Of a DNA stretch of 64,000 bases, positions 25,713-35,315 are shown in pieces. The notes under the pieces were generated by a model. It was not told the DNA's origin. It made no database searches and saw nothing but the letters and a program-made list of their open reading frames with translations. A program made the translations under genes and the position numbers. Numbering within the stretch: the first letter of the stretch is position 1; each line of letters begins with the position of its first letter. Origin of the DNA: Brevibacterium zhoupengii. Its GTDB lineage: Bacteria; Actinomycetota; Actinomycetes; Actinomycetales; Brevibacteriaceae. Location: contig NZ_CP088298.1 in assembly GCF_021117425.1 (NCBI RefSeq), positions 1,178,001 through 1,242,000 on the forward strand, written 5' to 3'.

Positions 25713-26123
25713 TCACTTCTTCTTCGGCTTGAACGACGTCGAGCATTTCCAGGTCGTTTTGCCCTTCTTCGCCACCACGGTCACGGAGACCTTCTTGCCC
25801 GGGGTCGCGCCGGAGATGTAGTACTTCAGCGAAGCCTTGCCCTTCTTTGAGGCAGTCGCATATTTCTTGGTCTTCGTCGTCTTGTAATGCGCGGTCGTCG
25901 TGATCTTGGACTTCGAGCCGGCCTTCGACACCTGGACCCAGGTGTTCGAGTACTGGCGCGGCTTAGAATTCGACATCTTCACCGCGCACTTCTTCGTGGC
26001 AGCCTCGGCGGGCGGGGCATCGAGCACGATGGGGCCGGCGAGCAGGCCGAAGGCCAGGAACAATGCGAGGAGCTTCGACCCGATGCGGGCAGGAACGAAT
26101 CGGGCAGGAATGATCGAGGACAT
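25713..26123 (-). CDS. Small Lys/Thr-rich secreted protein
   Basis: This 136-residue protein has a clear signal peptide: positively charged start, hydrophobic LLALFLAFGLLAGPIVL, and AEA-A cleavage near residue 42. The mature part is very basic (many Lys, Ser and Thr; few acidic residues) and predicted to be all beta. It has two Cys (KKCAVKM and TWKCSTSF) near its ends, likely to form a disulfide. The pattern VSVTVVAKKGKTTWKCSTSFKPKKK resembles an Ig-like or beta-sandwich adhesin repeat. GGAG four bases before ATG 26123 fixes the start. Family not recognised. Confidence 0.7.
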   Translation of the reverse strand: MSSIIPARFVPARIGSKLLALFLAFGLLAGPIVLDAPPAEAATKKCAVKMSNSKPRQYSNTWVQVSKAGSKSKITTTAHYKTTKTKKYATASKKGKASLKYYISGATPGKKVSVTVVAKKGKTTWKCSTSFKPKKK

Positions 26124-26271
26124 GATTCTCCAGGAAACTAAGAGTGTTAGGTGGATCAATTCTAAGCACTTCGGGCGTGATTTCCGTACTTAGAAATCAT
26201 CATATTCTTTGTGAAGTGCGGCACATGTGAGCAGGTATCAGGCTCCCCGGTCCCACGGGCCGGTTTTCGTG

Positions 26272-26331
26272 TTGACCATCACAGTCAACTGGTATTGAAT
26301 GGTGACGTGAATGTTACTGAACGATCGATCA
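26272..26331 (+). promoter_or_regulatory. fadA promoter with downstream operator-like palindromes
   Basis: TTGACC (26272-26277) and TTGAAT (26295-26300) are 17 bases apart. TTGAC at 26272-26276 is inverted as GTCAA at 26284-26288. Just past the predicted start, TGAACGATCGATCA (26318-26331) is a near-perfect 14-bp palindrome with one mismatched pair. The placement fits a repressor of the TetR or similar type for fatty-acid genes. The regulator is not identified. Confidence 0.45.
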
Positions 26332-26421
26332 GCCGCCGAGGTTGAGCGGTCGTCATTGACGTAGCCGCGGTCGAGGTCACCAGGGTGATCGTCGGCCGCT
26401 CCCTAGGACTGTGAGGAACAG

Positions 26422-27630
26422 ATGAGCGAAGCGTACATCTACGACGCAGTGCGCACACCGCGCGGGAAGAACCGCGGTGGTGCCCTGCACAGCGTCAAGC
26501 CAATCGATCTCGTGACAGGGCTCATCGACGCCCTGCGCGAGCGCAATCCCGATCTCGACGAAAAAGCGATCGACGACCTCGTCCTCGGTGTCGTCTCACC
26601 CGTGGGCGAACAGGGCGGCGACATCGCCCGCACCGCAGCCCTCGTGGCCGGACTCGACGAATCCGTCGCCGGCGTTCAGGTCAACCGCTTCTGCGCCTCC
26701 GGGCTCGAGGCGGTCAACATCGCCGCACAGAAGGTCGGCAGCGGATTCGAGAACCTCGTCCTGGCCGGCGGCGTCGAATCGATGTCGCGCGTTCCCCTCG
26801 GCTCCGACGGAGGCGCATGGGCACAGGATCCGACGACGAACTTCGACACCTACTTCGTGCCCCAGGGCATCAGCGCCGATCTCATCGCGACCACCGAGGG
26901 ATTCAGCCGCACCGATATTGACGAATTCGCCGAGGAGTCGCAGAAGCGCGCCGCCAACGCTTGGGAGAACGGCTACTTCGAGAAGTCGATCGTCCCCGTC
27001 AAAGACATCAACGGTGTGACCCTGCTCGACACCGATGAGCACATGCGCCCCGGTTCGACGGTGGAGTCGCTGGCGAAGCTGTCCCCGGCCTTCACCAAGG
27101 TCGCAGCGCAGGCAGGTTTCGACGAGGTTGCTCTCCAGAAGTACCACTGGGTCGAGGAGATCGACCACGTTCACACCGCAGCGAACTCCTCGGGAATCGT
27201 CGACGGGGCCAGCCTCGTCATCATCGGCGACGCCGAGGTGGGTGAGACGATGAATATGAAGCCGCGTGCTCGCATCGTCTCCACTGCCGTCACGGGATCC
27301 GAGCCGACCATCATGCTCACCGGTCCCACGCCCGCGACGCAGAAGGCGCTGGACAAGGCCGGGATGACCGTTGAGGACATCGACCTGTTCGAACTCAACG
27401 AAGCCTTCGGCGCAGTGGTCCTGAAATGGATGAAGGACCTCAACATCCCGCATGACAAGGTCAACGTCAACGGCGGAGCCATTGCCATGGGCCACCCTCT
27501 GGGTGCCACCGGTGCCATGATCCTCGGCACCGTCCTCGACGAACTCGAACGTCGCGATCTCAAGCGTGGCCTCATCACGCTGTGCATCGGCGGCGGAATG
27601 GGCATTGCGACGATCATCGAAAGGGTCTGA
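26422..27630 (+). CDS. fadA: Acetyl-CoA C-acyltransferase (3-ketoacyl-CoA thiolase)
   Basis: This 402-residue thiolase carries the acyl-enzyme Cys91 in [12 protein letters not shown], the [13 protein letters not shown] motif, the catalytic His in [17 protein letters not shown] and the C-terminal [14 protein letters not shown]ys. It cleaves 3-ketoacyl-CoA to acetyl-CoA and a shortened acyl-CoA. AGGA six bases before ATG 26422 is the ribosome-binding site. The gene is followed one base later by the FadB-like gene, and the two form the classic two-subunit beta-oxidation unit. Confidence 0.94.
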   Translation: MSEAYIYDAVRTPRGKNRGGALHSVKPIDLVTGLIDALRERNPDLDEKAIDDLVLGVVSPVGEQGGDIARTAALVAGLDESVAGVQVNRFCASGLEAVNIAAQKVGSGFENLVLAGGVESMSRVPLGSDGGAWAQDPTTNFDTYFVPQGISADLIATTEGFSRTDIDEFAEESQKRAANAWENGYFEKSIVPVKDINGVTLLDTDEHMRPGSTVESLAKLSPAFTKVAAQAGFDEVALQKYHWVEEIDHVHTAANSSGIVDGASLVIIGDAEVGETMNMKPRARIVSTAVTGSEPTIMLTGPTPATQKALDKAGMTVEDIDLFELNEAFGAVVLKWMKDLNIPHDKVNVNGGAIAMGHPLGATGAMILGTVLDELERRDLKRGLITLCIGGGMGIATIIERV

Positions 27631-27631
27631 C

Positions 27632-29803
27632 ATGACGAACACTGAAACGACTTACTCCAAGTCCACTGACTCGGACGGAATCGTCACCGTCGTCCTCGAC
27701 GACCCGAATTCCAAGGTCAACACGATGAACGACCATTTCAAGGATGCCTTCGAAGGCATCGTGGACTGGCTCGAAGCTAACGTCGATGACATCACCGGCG
27801 TCGTGCTCACCTCGGCGAAGAAGACCTTCTTCGCAGGCGGAGACCTCAATAAGCTGCGTGCAGCAGACCCTGAGAACTCGGAGGCCGAAGCCGCACTGAC
27901 CAACCACATGAAGGCGGTCATGCGCCGCCTCGAGACGTTGGACAAGCCCGTCGTCGCAGCCATCAACGGCGCCGCACTCGGCGGTGGCCTCGAGGTCGCC
28001 CTCGTCGCACATCACCGCATTGCAGCGGAGGACGTTTCCAGCCTGCGGGTCGGATTCCCCGAAGTCTCTTTGGGCCTCCTGCCCGGCGGTGGCGGTGTCG
28101 CCAGAGCTGTACGCCTGATGGGCCTCCAGAATGCACTGCAGAAGGCCATCCTGCCGTCGACGAAGTTCAAGGCAGCCGAGGCTCTCAAGCTCGGCCTCAT
28201 CGACGAACTCGCACCCGTGGCCGAGCTCGAAGATCGTGCCAAGGCCTGGATCAAGGCCAACCCCGAGGCTGTGCAGCCCTGGGACGTCAAGGGATTCAAG
28301 ATCCCAGGCGGCTCACCCACCTCACCGTCACTGGGCGCGATGTTGCCCGCGCTTCCGGCGTTGCTGCGTCGTCAGACCAAGGGTGCACCGATGCCCGCTC
28401 CGCGCGCGGCTATCGCTGCCGCCGTCGAGGGTTCCTACGTCGACATCGACACGGCACTGGCAGTCGAAACCCGCTACTTCGTTCACCTCACCCACACCCC
28501 GGTGGCGAAGAACATGATCAAGGCGTTCTTCTTCGACCTCGGACACATCAACTCCGGCGGCTCGCGACCCAATGGCACCGAACCGCGTCAGGTGAAGAAG
28601 CTCGGCGTCCTCGGCGCCGGAATGATGGGTGCCGCGATCGCCTACACCGCAGCCAAAGCCGGCATCGACGTCGTCCTCAAGGACGTCAAGATCGAAGCCG
28701 CGGACAAGGGCAAGGCCTATGCGCGCAAGCGTGAGGAATCAGCCCTGGCCAAGGGCAAGACGACGGCTGAGAAGAGCAAGGCCGTCCTCGACCGGATCAC
28801 TCCGAGCGCTTCGGCTGATGACTTCGCCGGAGTCGACTTCGTCATCGAAGCCGTCTTCGAATCGGTGCCGCTGAAGCAGCAGGTGTTCCAGGAGATCCAG
28901 GACGTCGTCGACTCCGACGCAGTGCTCGGCTCCAACACCTCGACCCTGCCGATCACCGACCTGGCCACCGGGGTCAAGCGCGATTCCGACTTCATCGGCG
29001 TCCACTTCTTCTCGCCCGCTGACAAGATGCCCTTGGTTGAGATCATCCGGGGTGAGAACACCTCAGATGAGACCCTGGCGCGCACCTTCGACCTCGTCCA
29101 GCAGATCAAGAAGACCCCGATCGTCGTCACCGACTCTCGCGGGTTCTTCACCTCCCGTGTGATCGGCACATTCATCGCCGAGGCGGTCGCCGCTGTCGGC
29201 GAGGGCGTGGAGCCGGCAACAGTGGAGCAGGCAGCACTGCAGGCCGGATACCCGACCGGTGCACTGCAGCTGCTCGATGAGCTGACACTGACTCTGTCGC
29301 AGAAGATCCGGAAGGAAACCGAGGAGGCCATCGAAGCCGCAGGAGGACAGCGCGAGAGCCACCCCTCCGACGCGGTCTTCGACTGGATGGTCGAGGAAGC
29401 CGGACGCACGGGCCGCAAGGACGGCGCCGGATTCTACGAATACGACGAGGACGGCAAACGTGGCAAGCTGTGGCCCGGTGTGCGTGAGCACTTCAATTCC
29501 GGTTCGACGACGCAGCCTTTCGAGGACCTGCAGGAGCGGATGCTCTTCGCCGAGGCGATCGAGACGATCAAGTGCCTCGACGAGGGTGTGCTCACCTCGG
29601 TGCCGGATGCGAACATCGGTTCGATCTTCGGAATCGGCTTCCCAGCATGGACCGGTGGCGTGCTCCAGTACGTCAACCAGTACGAGGGTGGTCTGAATGG
29701 CTTCGTCGAACGTGCCAAGGAACTCGCCGCGACCTACGGCGATCGTTTCACTCCGCCCGCATCGCTCGTTGAGCGTGCGGCAGCGAACAACACGTACGAA
29801 TAG
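27632..29803 (+). CDS. fadB: Bifunctional enoyl-CoA hydratase / 3-hydroxyacyl-CoA dehydrogenase
   Basis: This 723-residue protein has an N-terminal crotonase domain (AKKTFFAGGDLNKL, INGAALGGGLEVALVAHH, FPEVSLGLLPGGGG). The hydroxyacyl-CoA dehydrogenase domain starts at KKLGVLGAGMMGAAIAYTAA (NAD-binding GxGxxG) and includes IGVHFFSPADKMPLVEIIRG and TDSRGFFTSRVIG. It performs hydration and oxidation in beta-oxidation, passing its product to FadA. ATG 27632 overlaps nothing and lies one base after the fadA stop. An in-frame upstream extension into fadA is rejected. Confidence 0.94.
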   Translation: MTNTETTYSKSTDSDGIVTVVLDDPNSKVNTMNDHFKDAFEGIVDWLEANVDDITGVVLTSAKKTFFAGGDLNKLRAADPENSEAEAALTNHMKAVMRRLETLDKPVVAAINGAALGGGLEVALVAHHRIAAEDVSSLRVGFPEVSLGLLPGGGGVARAVRLMGLQNALQKAILPSTKFKAAEALKLGLIDELAPVAELEDRAKAWIKANPEAVQPWDVKGFKIPGGSPTSPSLGAMLPALPALLRRQTKGAPMPAPRAAIAAAVEGSYVDIDTALAVETRYFVHLTHTPVAKNMIKAFFFDLGHINSGGSRPNGTEPRQVKKLGVLGAGMMGAAIAYTAAKAGIDVVLKDVKIEAADKGKAYARKREESALAKGKTTAEKSKAVLDRITPSASADDFAGVDFVIEAVFESVPLKQQVFQEIQDVVDSDAVLGSNTSTLPITDLATGVKRDSDFIGVHFFSPADKMPLVEIIRGENTSDETLARTFDLVQQIKKTPIVVTDSRGFFTSRVIGTFIAEAVAAVGEGVEPATVEQAALQAGYPTGALQLLDELTLTLSQKIRKETEEAIEAAGGQRESHPSDAVFDWMVEEAGRTGRKDGAGFYEYDEDGKRGKLWPGVREHFNSGSTTQPFEDLQERMLFAEAIETIKCLDEGVLTSVPDANIGSIFGIGFPAWTGGVLQYVNQYEGGLNGFVERAKELAATYGDRFTPPASLVERAAANNTYE

Positions 29804-29824
29804 AACCTGCCCGCAGGAATAGCT

Positions 29825-29879
29825 CGGCGGTCTTTCGGTGTTCATCAGTCATCAACTGATGACTACCGGAAGGCCGCCG
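29825..29879 (+). terminator. Long composite hairpin between fadB and the oxidoreductase gene
   Basis: The 15-base arm at 29825-29839 pairs with 29865-29879 with two G-U pairs. Inside it, AGTCATCA (29847-29854) pairs with TGATGACT (29857-29864). It ends two bases before the ATG at 29882 and contains the only ribosome-binding-site-like bases (GGAAGG, 29868-29873) in its 3' arm. It may terminate the fad operon, silence read-through translation of the next gene, or both. Confidence 0.6.
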
Positions 29880-29881
29880 TT

Positions 29882-30802
29882 ATGCGTGCAGCAGTCTATG
29901 ACCAGTACACCGATGACTTCAGCGACATCACGGTTCGCGAGGTTGAGGATCCGAAGGTTCCGCCGGCATCCGTGCTCATCGAGGTCCGCGCCGCCGGTGT
30001 CAATCCTGTCGATTGGAAACTCGTCGGCGGTCATCTCGATGCCATCATGCCGACACAGTTCCCCGTCACCCCCGGCTGGGATGTGGCCGGCGTCGTTATC
30101 GGCCTCGGATTCGACACCCCCGAATTTGAGATCGGCGATGAGGTCATCGCCTACGCCCGCAAAGATGTGCTCGGCGCCGGCACATTCGCGGAGAAGGTGG
30201 CCGTGCCCGTCCACTCGGTGACCGCGAAACCCAAGGGGCTGAGCTGGGAGCAGGCGGGCGGACTGCCCTTGGCAGGTGGCACCGCGCTGCGCACCCTCGA
30301 GGCGCTCGGCGACATCAACGGCAGAACAGTCCTCGTCCACGGAGCCTCCGGGGGAGTGGGCAGCTTCGCGGTGCAGATCGCAAAATCTTTCGGCGCCCGA
30401 GTCATCGGCACCGCCTCTGAGGCCAACCACGAGTACCTGCGCGGCTTGGGAGCAGAACCCGTGACCTATGGCGAAGGACTGGCCGACCGCGTCCACGAGA
30501 TCGCAGGCGGCCCGGTCGATGGCGTCGTCGACTTCGTCGGAGAGGTGCTCGATACGACTCTTGCGGTGCTGGGGGACGGCGGAGCGCATGCTTCGGTCGC
30601 AGATCCTTCGGTGGCCGAACACGGTGGCCGCTACATCTGGGTGCGCCCCGACGGTTCGCAGACCGCGCGAGTCGCCGAACTCGTCGATGCGGGTGAGCTC
30701 ACCGTCGAGGTGGCGCAGACTTTGAGCCTCGACGAGGTGCCAGAGGCCTTTCGCACCAGCGCAACAGGGCACACACGAGGAAAGCTCGTCATCGTCCCCT
30801 GA
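29882..30802 (+). CDS. NADPH:quinone oxidoreductase-like MDR protein
   Basis: This 306-residue zinc-independent medium-chain dehydrogenase starts MRAAVYDQYTDDFSDITVREV, includes AAGVNPVDWKLVGGHL and VTPGWDVAGVV, and has the nucleotide-binding loop VLVHGASGGVGSFAVQIAKSFGARVIGTASEANHEYL. Zinc ligands of alcohol dehydrogenases are absent. It likely reduces quinones or enals with NADPH. The start codon lies directly behind a strong hairpin. It is convergent with tetR. Confidence 0.87.
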   Translation: MRAAVYDQYTDDFSDITVREVEDPKVPPASVLIEVRAAGVNPVDWKLVGGHLDAIMPTQFPVTPGWDVAGVVIGLGFDTPEFEIGDEVIAYARKDVLGAGTFAEKVAVPVHSVTAKPKGLSWEQAGGLPLAGGTALRTLEALGDINGRTVLVHGASGGVGSFAVQIAKSFGARVIGTASEANHEYLRGLGAEPVTYGEGLADRVHEIAGGPVDGVVDFVGEVLDTTLAVLGDGGAHASVADPSVAEHGGRYIWVRPDGSQTARVAELVDAGELTVEVAQTLSLDEVPEAFRTSATGHTRGKLVIVP

Positions 30803-30826
30803 GTCTCGTGCGACTGTCGGCAGACC

Positions 30827-31468
30827 TCAGCCGATCCCCAGTGCCGCCTGAGCGGCGGCACGCAGTTCGACCCCGACCACCTCGGCGCTTGAGTGCCTGG
30901 CCTGGTACGGGGTCGAATTGATCATGCCGAAGACCGCGTGCACGCGCACCGTCGCCGCATCGAGTGACCAGTCCGGATTGGCCTGCGCCACGACCTCGGC
31001 CCAGTGGCTGACATAGCTTCTCTGCAGGCGACGCACCGTGCGCCTCGAGGTCTCGGGCAGTGCCGCAAGGTCCCGGTCCTGAATCCGAATCAGCTCGGGC
31101 TCGCTCATAGCGAAGGCGACATGGAAGTCGATGAGCTCGATGAGCGCCGAGGTGGCACTGTCGTCCTTATGGCGCGCGATGATCGCGTCCCCGCCCGAGT
31201 TCAGATACTCAGAGATCCCGACGAGGAGTTCCTCGAGGACGGCTTCCTTGGACTCGAAATGGCGATAGACCGCCGGGGCGGAGATCCCGGCGCCCTTGCC
31301 CAGGTCATCGAGGCGAACACCGTGGAACCCGTGCCGGGCATAGAGATTCTTCGCCACCGACAGCAGTTGTTCGCGACGTGCTGCCTTCGCTGCAGCGCGG
31401 GTGGTCCCGGCGGTTCCCGAATCTGCCGTCGTTGAGCGCGCTGGTGCCTTCGGCTCCATATCCGTCAC
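30827..31468 (-). CDS. TetR-family transcriptional regulator
   Basis: The protein has an N-terminal helix-turn-helix (REQLLSVAKNLYARHGFHGVRLDDLGKGAGISAPAVYRHFESKEAVLEELL) and a C-terminal ligand domain of about 140 residues. Of several starts, GTG 31468 has AAGGAG five bases upstream. ATG 31459 is next in frame. ATG 31546 would lie inside the -10 sequence TATGAT of the same promoter. The gene is divergent from the carboxylase operon, with a 22-bp palindrome between them. That arrangement predicts repression of both genes, relieved by an acyl-CoA, as for liu-type clusters. Confidence 0.87.
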   Translation of the reverse strand: MTDMEPKAPARSTTADSGTAGTTRAAAKAARREQLLSVAKNLYARHGFHGVRLDDLGKGAGISAPAVYRHFESKEAVLEELLVGISEYLNSGGDAIIARHKDDSATSALIELIDFHVAFAMSEPELIRIQDRDLAALPETSRRTVRRLQRSYVSHWAEVVAQANPDWSLDAATVRVHAVFGMINSTPYQARHSSAEVVGVELRAAAQAALGIG

Positions 31469-31551
31469 CTCATCTCCTTCGCTCGCACTCGGCTCGAAGT
31501 CCGTTCCATCGTGCGCATTGTCACTTTCGGCTATGAGCAGTATCATAGCAG

Positions 31552-31573
31552 TCAGTTAACCAATATTAACTGA
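31552..31573. promoter_or_regulatory. Operator between tetR and the carboxylase operon
   Basis: TCAGTTAA (31552-31559) is perfectly inverted as TTAACTGA (31566-31573) with a six-base centre. It overlaps the spacer before the minus-strand -10 TATGAT (31543-31548 on the plus strand) and the -10-like AT-rich stretch for the plus-strand operon. That position fits a TetR operator. Confidence 0.7.
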
Positions 31574-31586
31574 AATGGGGAGTGGA

Positions 31587-33200
31587 ATGAGAGCAGTGGG
31601 AACTGCGGTCAGTCCGGCAACGGGGCAGGCGAACGCCGAAGCCCACGCCGAGCTCATCGCCGAACTCCGGGAACGGATCCAGGTCACGGCCCTGGGCGGA
31701 CCCGAGAAGTCCAGGCAGCGCCACATCGACCGGGGCAAGCTGCTGCCACGCGAACGCGTCGAACACCTCCTCGACCCCGGCACGGCCTTCCTCGAGCTGT
31801 CCCCGCTGGCAGCCAACGACATGTACGACGATGCCAGCCCAGGAGCGGGAATCATCACCGGCATCGGCCGTGTCAACGGACGCGAATGCGTCATCGTGGC
31901 CAACGACGCCACCGCCAAGGGCGGAACCTACTACCCAGTGACTGTGAAGAAGCACCTGCGGGCCCAGGAGGTGGCGAAGGAGAACAACCTTCCCTGCATC
32001 TACCTCGTCGACTCGGGCGGCGCCAACCTGCCCAACCAAGACGATGTGTTCCCCGACCGCGAGCACTTCGGTCGGATCTTCTACAACCAGGCCACACTCT
32101 CGGCCGCAGGCATCCCGCAGCTCGCGGCCGTGCTCGGCTCCTGCACTGCCGGCGGCGCCTACGTGCCTGCGATGGCCGACGAATCGATCATCGTCAGCGA
32201 ACAGGGCACGATCTTCCTCGGCGGCCCACCCCTGGTCAAGGCCGCCACCGGTGAGGAGGTCAGCGCGGAGGACCTCGGCGGTGGAGCACTCCACTCACGT
32301 GTCTCCGGCGTCACCGACCACCTCGCGGCCAATGACTCCCATGCTCTGGAGATCATGCGCGACATCGTCTCCACTCTGGGGCCAAAGCCGGCGGCCAACT
32401 GGGACGTCGTCGAAGCCCGGGAGCCGCTGCACTCGCCGGAGGAACTCACCTCGGTCGTGCCCGTCGACTCACGCACCCCCTATGATGTCCACGAAGTCAT
32501 CGCCCGCCTCGTCGACGGTTCAGAGTTCCACGAATTCAAGGCCGAGTACGGCACCAGCCTCATCACCGGCTTCGCCCACCTCGACGGACACCCGGTGGGA
32601 ATCGTTGCCAACAACGGCATCCTCTTCGGCGAATCCGCGCAGAAGGGCGCCCACTTCATCGAACTCTGTGATCAGCGCAGCGTGCCGCTGGTCTTCCTGC
32701 AGAACATCTCCGGCTTCATGGTCGGCCGTGACTACGAGGCCGGCGGCATCGCCAAGCACGGAGCGAAGATGGTCAACGCCGTCGCCACCGCCCGAGTGCC
32801 CAAGTTCACCGTCGTCATCGGCGGCTCCTTCGGTGCAGGCAACTACTCGATGTGCGGCCGCGCCTACTCGCCCCGCTTCCTGTGGATGTGGCCCAACGCC
32901 CGCATCTCAGTCATGGGCGGTGAACAGGCCGCCAGCGTCCTCTCGACGGTCAAGCGCGACCAGATCGAAGGCCGCGGCGAGACCTGGAGCGCCGAAGAGG
33001 AAGACACCTTCAAACAGCCCGTCCGCGATCAGTACGAAGCTCAGGGCAACCCCTACTACTCGACGGCCCGCCTGTGGGACGACGGAATCATCGAACCCAC
33101 CGACACCCGACAGGTGCTGTCCCTGGCACTCGAACTCGCCCGTTTCGGACCGATGGAACGCCCGCTGAATGCCAGCGGCTACGGCGTTTTCAGAATGTGA
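31587..33200 (+). CDS. Acyl-CoA carboxylase beta (carboxyltransferase) subunit, methylcrotonyl-CoA carboxylase-like
   Basis: This 537-residue carboxyltransferase has the two crotonase-like halves. The first includes [63 protein letters not shown] and [20 protein letters not shown]. The second includes [32 protein letters not shown] and [39 protein letters not shown]. The sequence signatures fit methylcrotonyl-CoA carboxylase (leucine breakdown) better than propionyl-CoA carboxylase. GGGGAG precedes ATG 31587; ATG 31575 is an alternative. It is followed eight bases later by the biotinylated alpha subunit. Confidence 0.9.
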   Translation: MRAVGTAVSPATGQANAEAHAELIAELRERIQVTALGGPEKSRQRHIDRGKLLPRERVEHLLDPGTAFLELSPLAANDMYDDASPGAGIITGIGRVNGRECVIVANDATAKGGTYYPVTVKKHLRAQEVAKENNLPCIYLVDSGGANLPNQDDVFPDREHFGRIFYNQATLSAAGIPQLAAVLGSCTAGGAYVPAMADESIIVSEQGTIFLGGPPLVKAATGEEVSAEDLGGGALHSRVSGVTDHLAANDSHALEIMRDIVSTLGPKPAANWDVVEAREPLHSPEELTSVVPVDSRTPYDVHEVIARLVDGSEFHEFKAEYGTSLITGFAHLDGHPVGIVANNGILFGESAQKGAHFIELCDQRSVPLVFLQNISGFMVGRDYEAGGIAKHGAKMVNAVATARVPKFTVVIGGSFGAGNYSMCGRAYSPRFLWMWPNARISVMGGEQAASVLSTVKRDQIEGRGETWSAEEEDTFKQPVRDQYEAQGNPYYSTARLWDDGIIEPTDTRQVLSLALELARFGPMERPLNASGYGVFRM

Positions 33201-33208
33201 GCTCATCC

Positions 33209-35272
33209 ATGTTCAACACAGTACTCATCGCCAACCGCGGCGAAATCGCACTCCGCGTCATCCGCACCTGCCGCCGACTGGGCATCAGAACAGTCGCCGT
33301 CTACTCCGATGCCGACGCCCAGTCCGCCCACGTCAAGGCCGCCGACACCGCCGTGCACCTGGGGCCGGCGCAAGCCTCCGAGTCCTACCTGCGCATCGAC
33401 AAGGTCATCGCCGCAGCCCAGACCACCGGCGCCGAGGCGATCCACCCCGGCTACGGATTCCTGTCCGAGAACGCCGACTTCTCCGCCGCGTGTGAAGAAG
33501 CTGGCATCGTCTTCCTCGGTCCCGGCGCCGAAGCGATCCGGACGATGGGCGACAAAATCACCGCGAAGAATGCCGTCTCCCAGCGTGGAGTCCCACTGGT
33601 GCCCGGCACCAAAGACGCGGCCATGTCGAACGAATCGCTGGTCACCGCGGCCGCCGACATCGGGTTCCCGGTGCTCATCAAACCCTCCGCCGGTGGCGGC
33701 GGCAAAGGCATGCACGCGGTCTTCGAGCCCGCCGAGCTGGCCACTGCTCTGGACACGGCCCGCCGTGAGGCCGCGAGCTCCTTCGGTGACGACACGCTGT
33801 TCCTCGAACGCCTCGTCGCGACCCCGCGTCACATCGAGGTCCAGGTCATGGCCGACTCGCACGGCAATGTCATCCACCTCGGCGAACGTGAGTGCTCCCT
33901 GCAGCGCCGCCACCAGAAGGTCGTCGAGGAAGCCCCCTCGGCGTTGCTCGATGAGGCGACCAGGGCGCGAATCGGCCAGGCTGCCTGCGAAACTGCGAAG
34001 TCCGTGGGCTACCGCGGTGCAGGCACCGTCGAATTCATCGTCGGCGCCGACCGCCCCGACGAGTTCTTCTTCATGGAGATGAACACCCGGCTCCAGGTCG
34101 AACACCCGGTGACCGAGGAGGTCACCGGCATCGACCTCGTCGAACTCCAGCTGCGCGTCGGTGCCGGCGAGGAACTGCCGCTGAGCCAGGACGACATCAC
34201 GATGACCGGGCACTCGATCGAGGCACGCATCTACGCGGAGGATCCCTCCCGCGGATTCCTGCCCACCGGCGGTCGGGCACTCGACGTCGTCTTCCCCGAA
34301 GGCGAGGGTATCCGTGTCGACGCCGGACTCGACGCCGGACAGACGATCGCCTCGGACTACGACCCGATGATCGCCAAGCTCATCGTCCATGCTCCTTACC
34401 GTGCCGCGGCGATTGCTCGTCTCGATGCCGCGCTTGCCGCCTCGGCGGTGCCCGGGATCGTGACCAACATCGACTTCCTGCGCACCCTGATGGGCCTCGA
34501 CGAGGTGGTCTCGGGCAACCTCGACACCTCACTCATCGACCGCCTCAGCGAGGATCAGCTGGCACACGCACCCGGCGAGCTCGACCGTCAGCTGGCTGCC
34601 ACGGCCGTGCTCGTCACCGGCGGTCGTGCCGGAACCGAACTGACCGGAGCGCTCACGCCAGCACACCTGCCGCGGAACTCAGCCACCGCCTCGGCGTGGG
34701 GGAGGCCCTCTGCCTGGCGCACCTCACGACCGGACTTCCGAGGCAGCGTCCGCCTTAATTTCACGGGAGCGGGCGAACTCGCGGTACGCGAAGGCGACGA
34801 GGTTGCATATGCGTCTGCCCCTCCGAACGACTTCGCCTCCGGAACCGACGTGAGTGCACGGGCGAGCGCCGTCACAATCGATGATGACGGCCTCTGGCAT
34901 CTGACCATCGACGGTGTCCAGACCACCGCCCGGGTGTTCTCCGATGCCCGCGATCGCAGCATCTGGGTCAGCAGCGACCGCGGGGTCTACGCATTTACCC
35001 GGCCCCAGGCCGATACGTCCCTGACCCCGGGTCTCGACGGCGCCGAGGTGCTCGCCCCGATGCCCGGATCCGTCGTCGCGGTTCGGGTCGAGTCCGGAGA
35101 CCACGTCGAACAGGGCGATCCGATCGTCGTCGTTGAGGCGATGAAGATGGAGCACGTGCTCACCGCACCTGCGGCAGGCATCGTCACCGTCACCGCAGTC
35201 CAAGGCGGGCAGGTCGGACTCGACGAGGTGCTCGCCACCGTCGTCGACGAGGCCGCAGCAGCAAGCAACTGA
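33209..35272 (+). CDS. Acyl-CoA carboxylase alpha subunit (biotin carboxylase plus BCCP)
   Basis: This 687-residue protein has a biotin carboxylase domain (FNTVLIANRGEIALRVIRTCRRLG, IKPSAGGGGKGMH ATP-grasp loop, FFFMEMNTRLQVEHPVTEEVTGIDLVE). It also has a C-terminal biotinyl domain with the acceptor Lys646 in VEAMKMEHVL. It carboxylates biotin with ATP and bicarbonate and feeds the beta subunit. It is co-transcribed with that subunit (8-bp gap) and with the acyl-CoA dehydrogenase gene (43-bp gap). Confidence 0.93.
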   Translation: MFNTVLIANRGEIALRVIRTCRRLGIRTVAVYSDADAQSAHVKAADTAVHLGPAQASESYLRIDKVIAAAQTTGAEAIHPGYGFLSENADFSAACEEAGIVFLGPGAEAIRTMGDKITAKNAVSQRGVPLVPGTKDAAMSNESLVTAAADIGFPVLIKPSAGGGGKGMHAVFEPAELATALDTARREAASSFGDDTLFLERLVATPRHIEVQVMADSHGNVIHLGERECSLQRRHQKVVEEAPSALLDEATRARIGQAACETAKSVGYRGAGTVEFIVGADRPDEFFFMEMNTRLQVEHPVTEEVTGIDLVELQLRVGAGEELPLSQDDITMTGHSIEARIYAEDPSRGFLPTGGRALDVVFPEGEGIRVDAGLDAGQTIASDYDPMIAKLIVHAPYRAAAIARLDAALAASAVPGIVTNIDFLRTLMGLDEVVSGNLDTSLIDRLSEDQLAHAPGELDRQLAATAVLVTGGRAGTELTGALTPAHLPRNSATASAWGRPSAWRTSRPDFRGSVRLNFTGAGELAVREGDEVAYASAPPNDFASGTDVSARASAVTIDDDGLWHLTIDGVQTTARVFSDARDRSIWVSSDRGVYAFTRPQADTSLTPGLDGAEVLAPMPGSVVAVRVESGDHVEQGDPIVVVEAMKMEHVLTAPAAGIVTVTAVQGGQVGLDEVLATVVDEAAAASN

Positions 35273-35315
35273 CCACTAGAAACTCACTGACCACGCTTTG
35301 AGCGGGGAGGAAATC

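Noticed and set aside
33203..34390. Minus-strand frame of 395 codons within the biotin carboxylase gene
   Set aside because: Antisense shadow; the plus strand encodes complete biotin carboxylase motifs.
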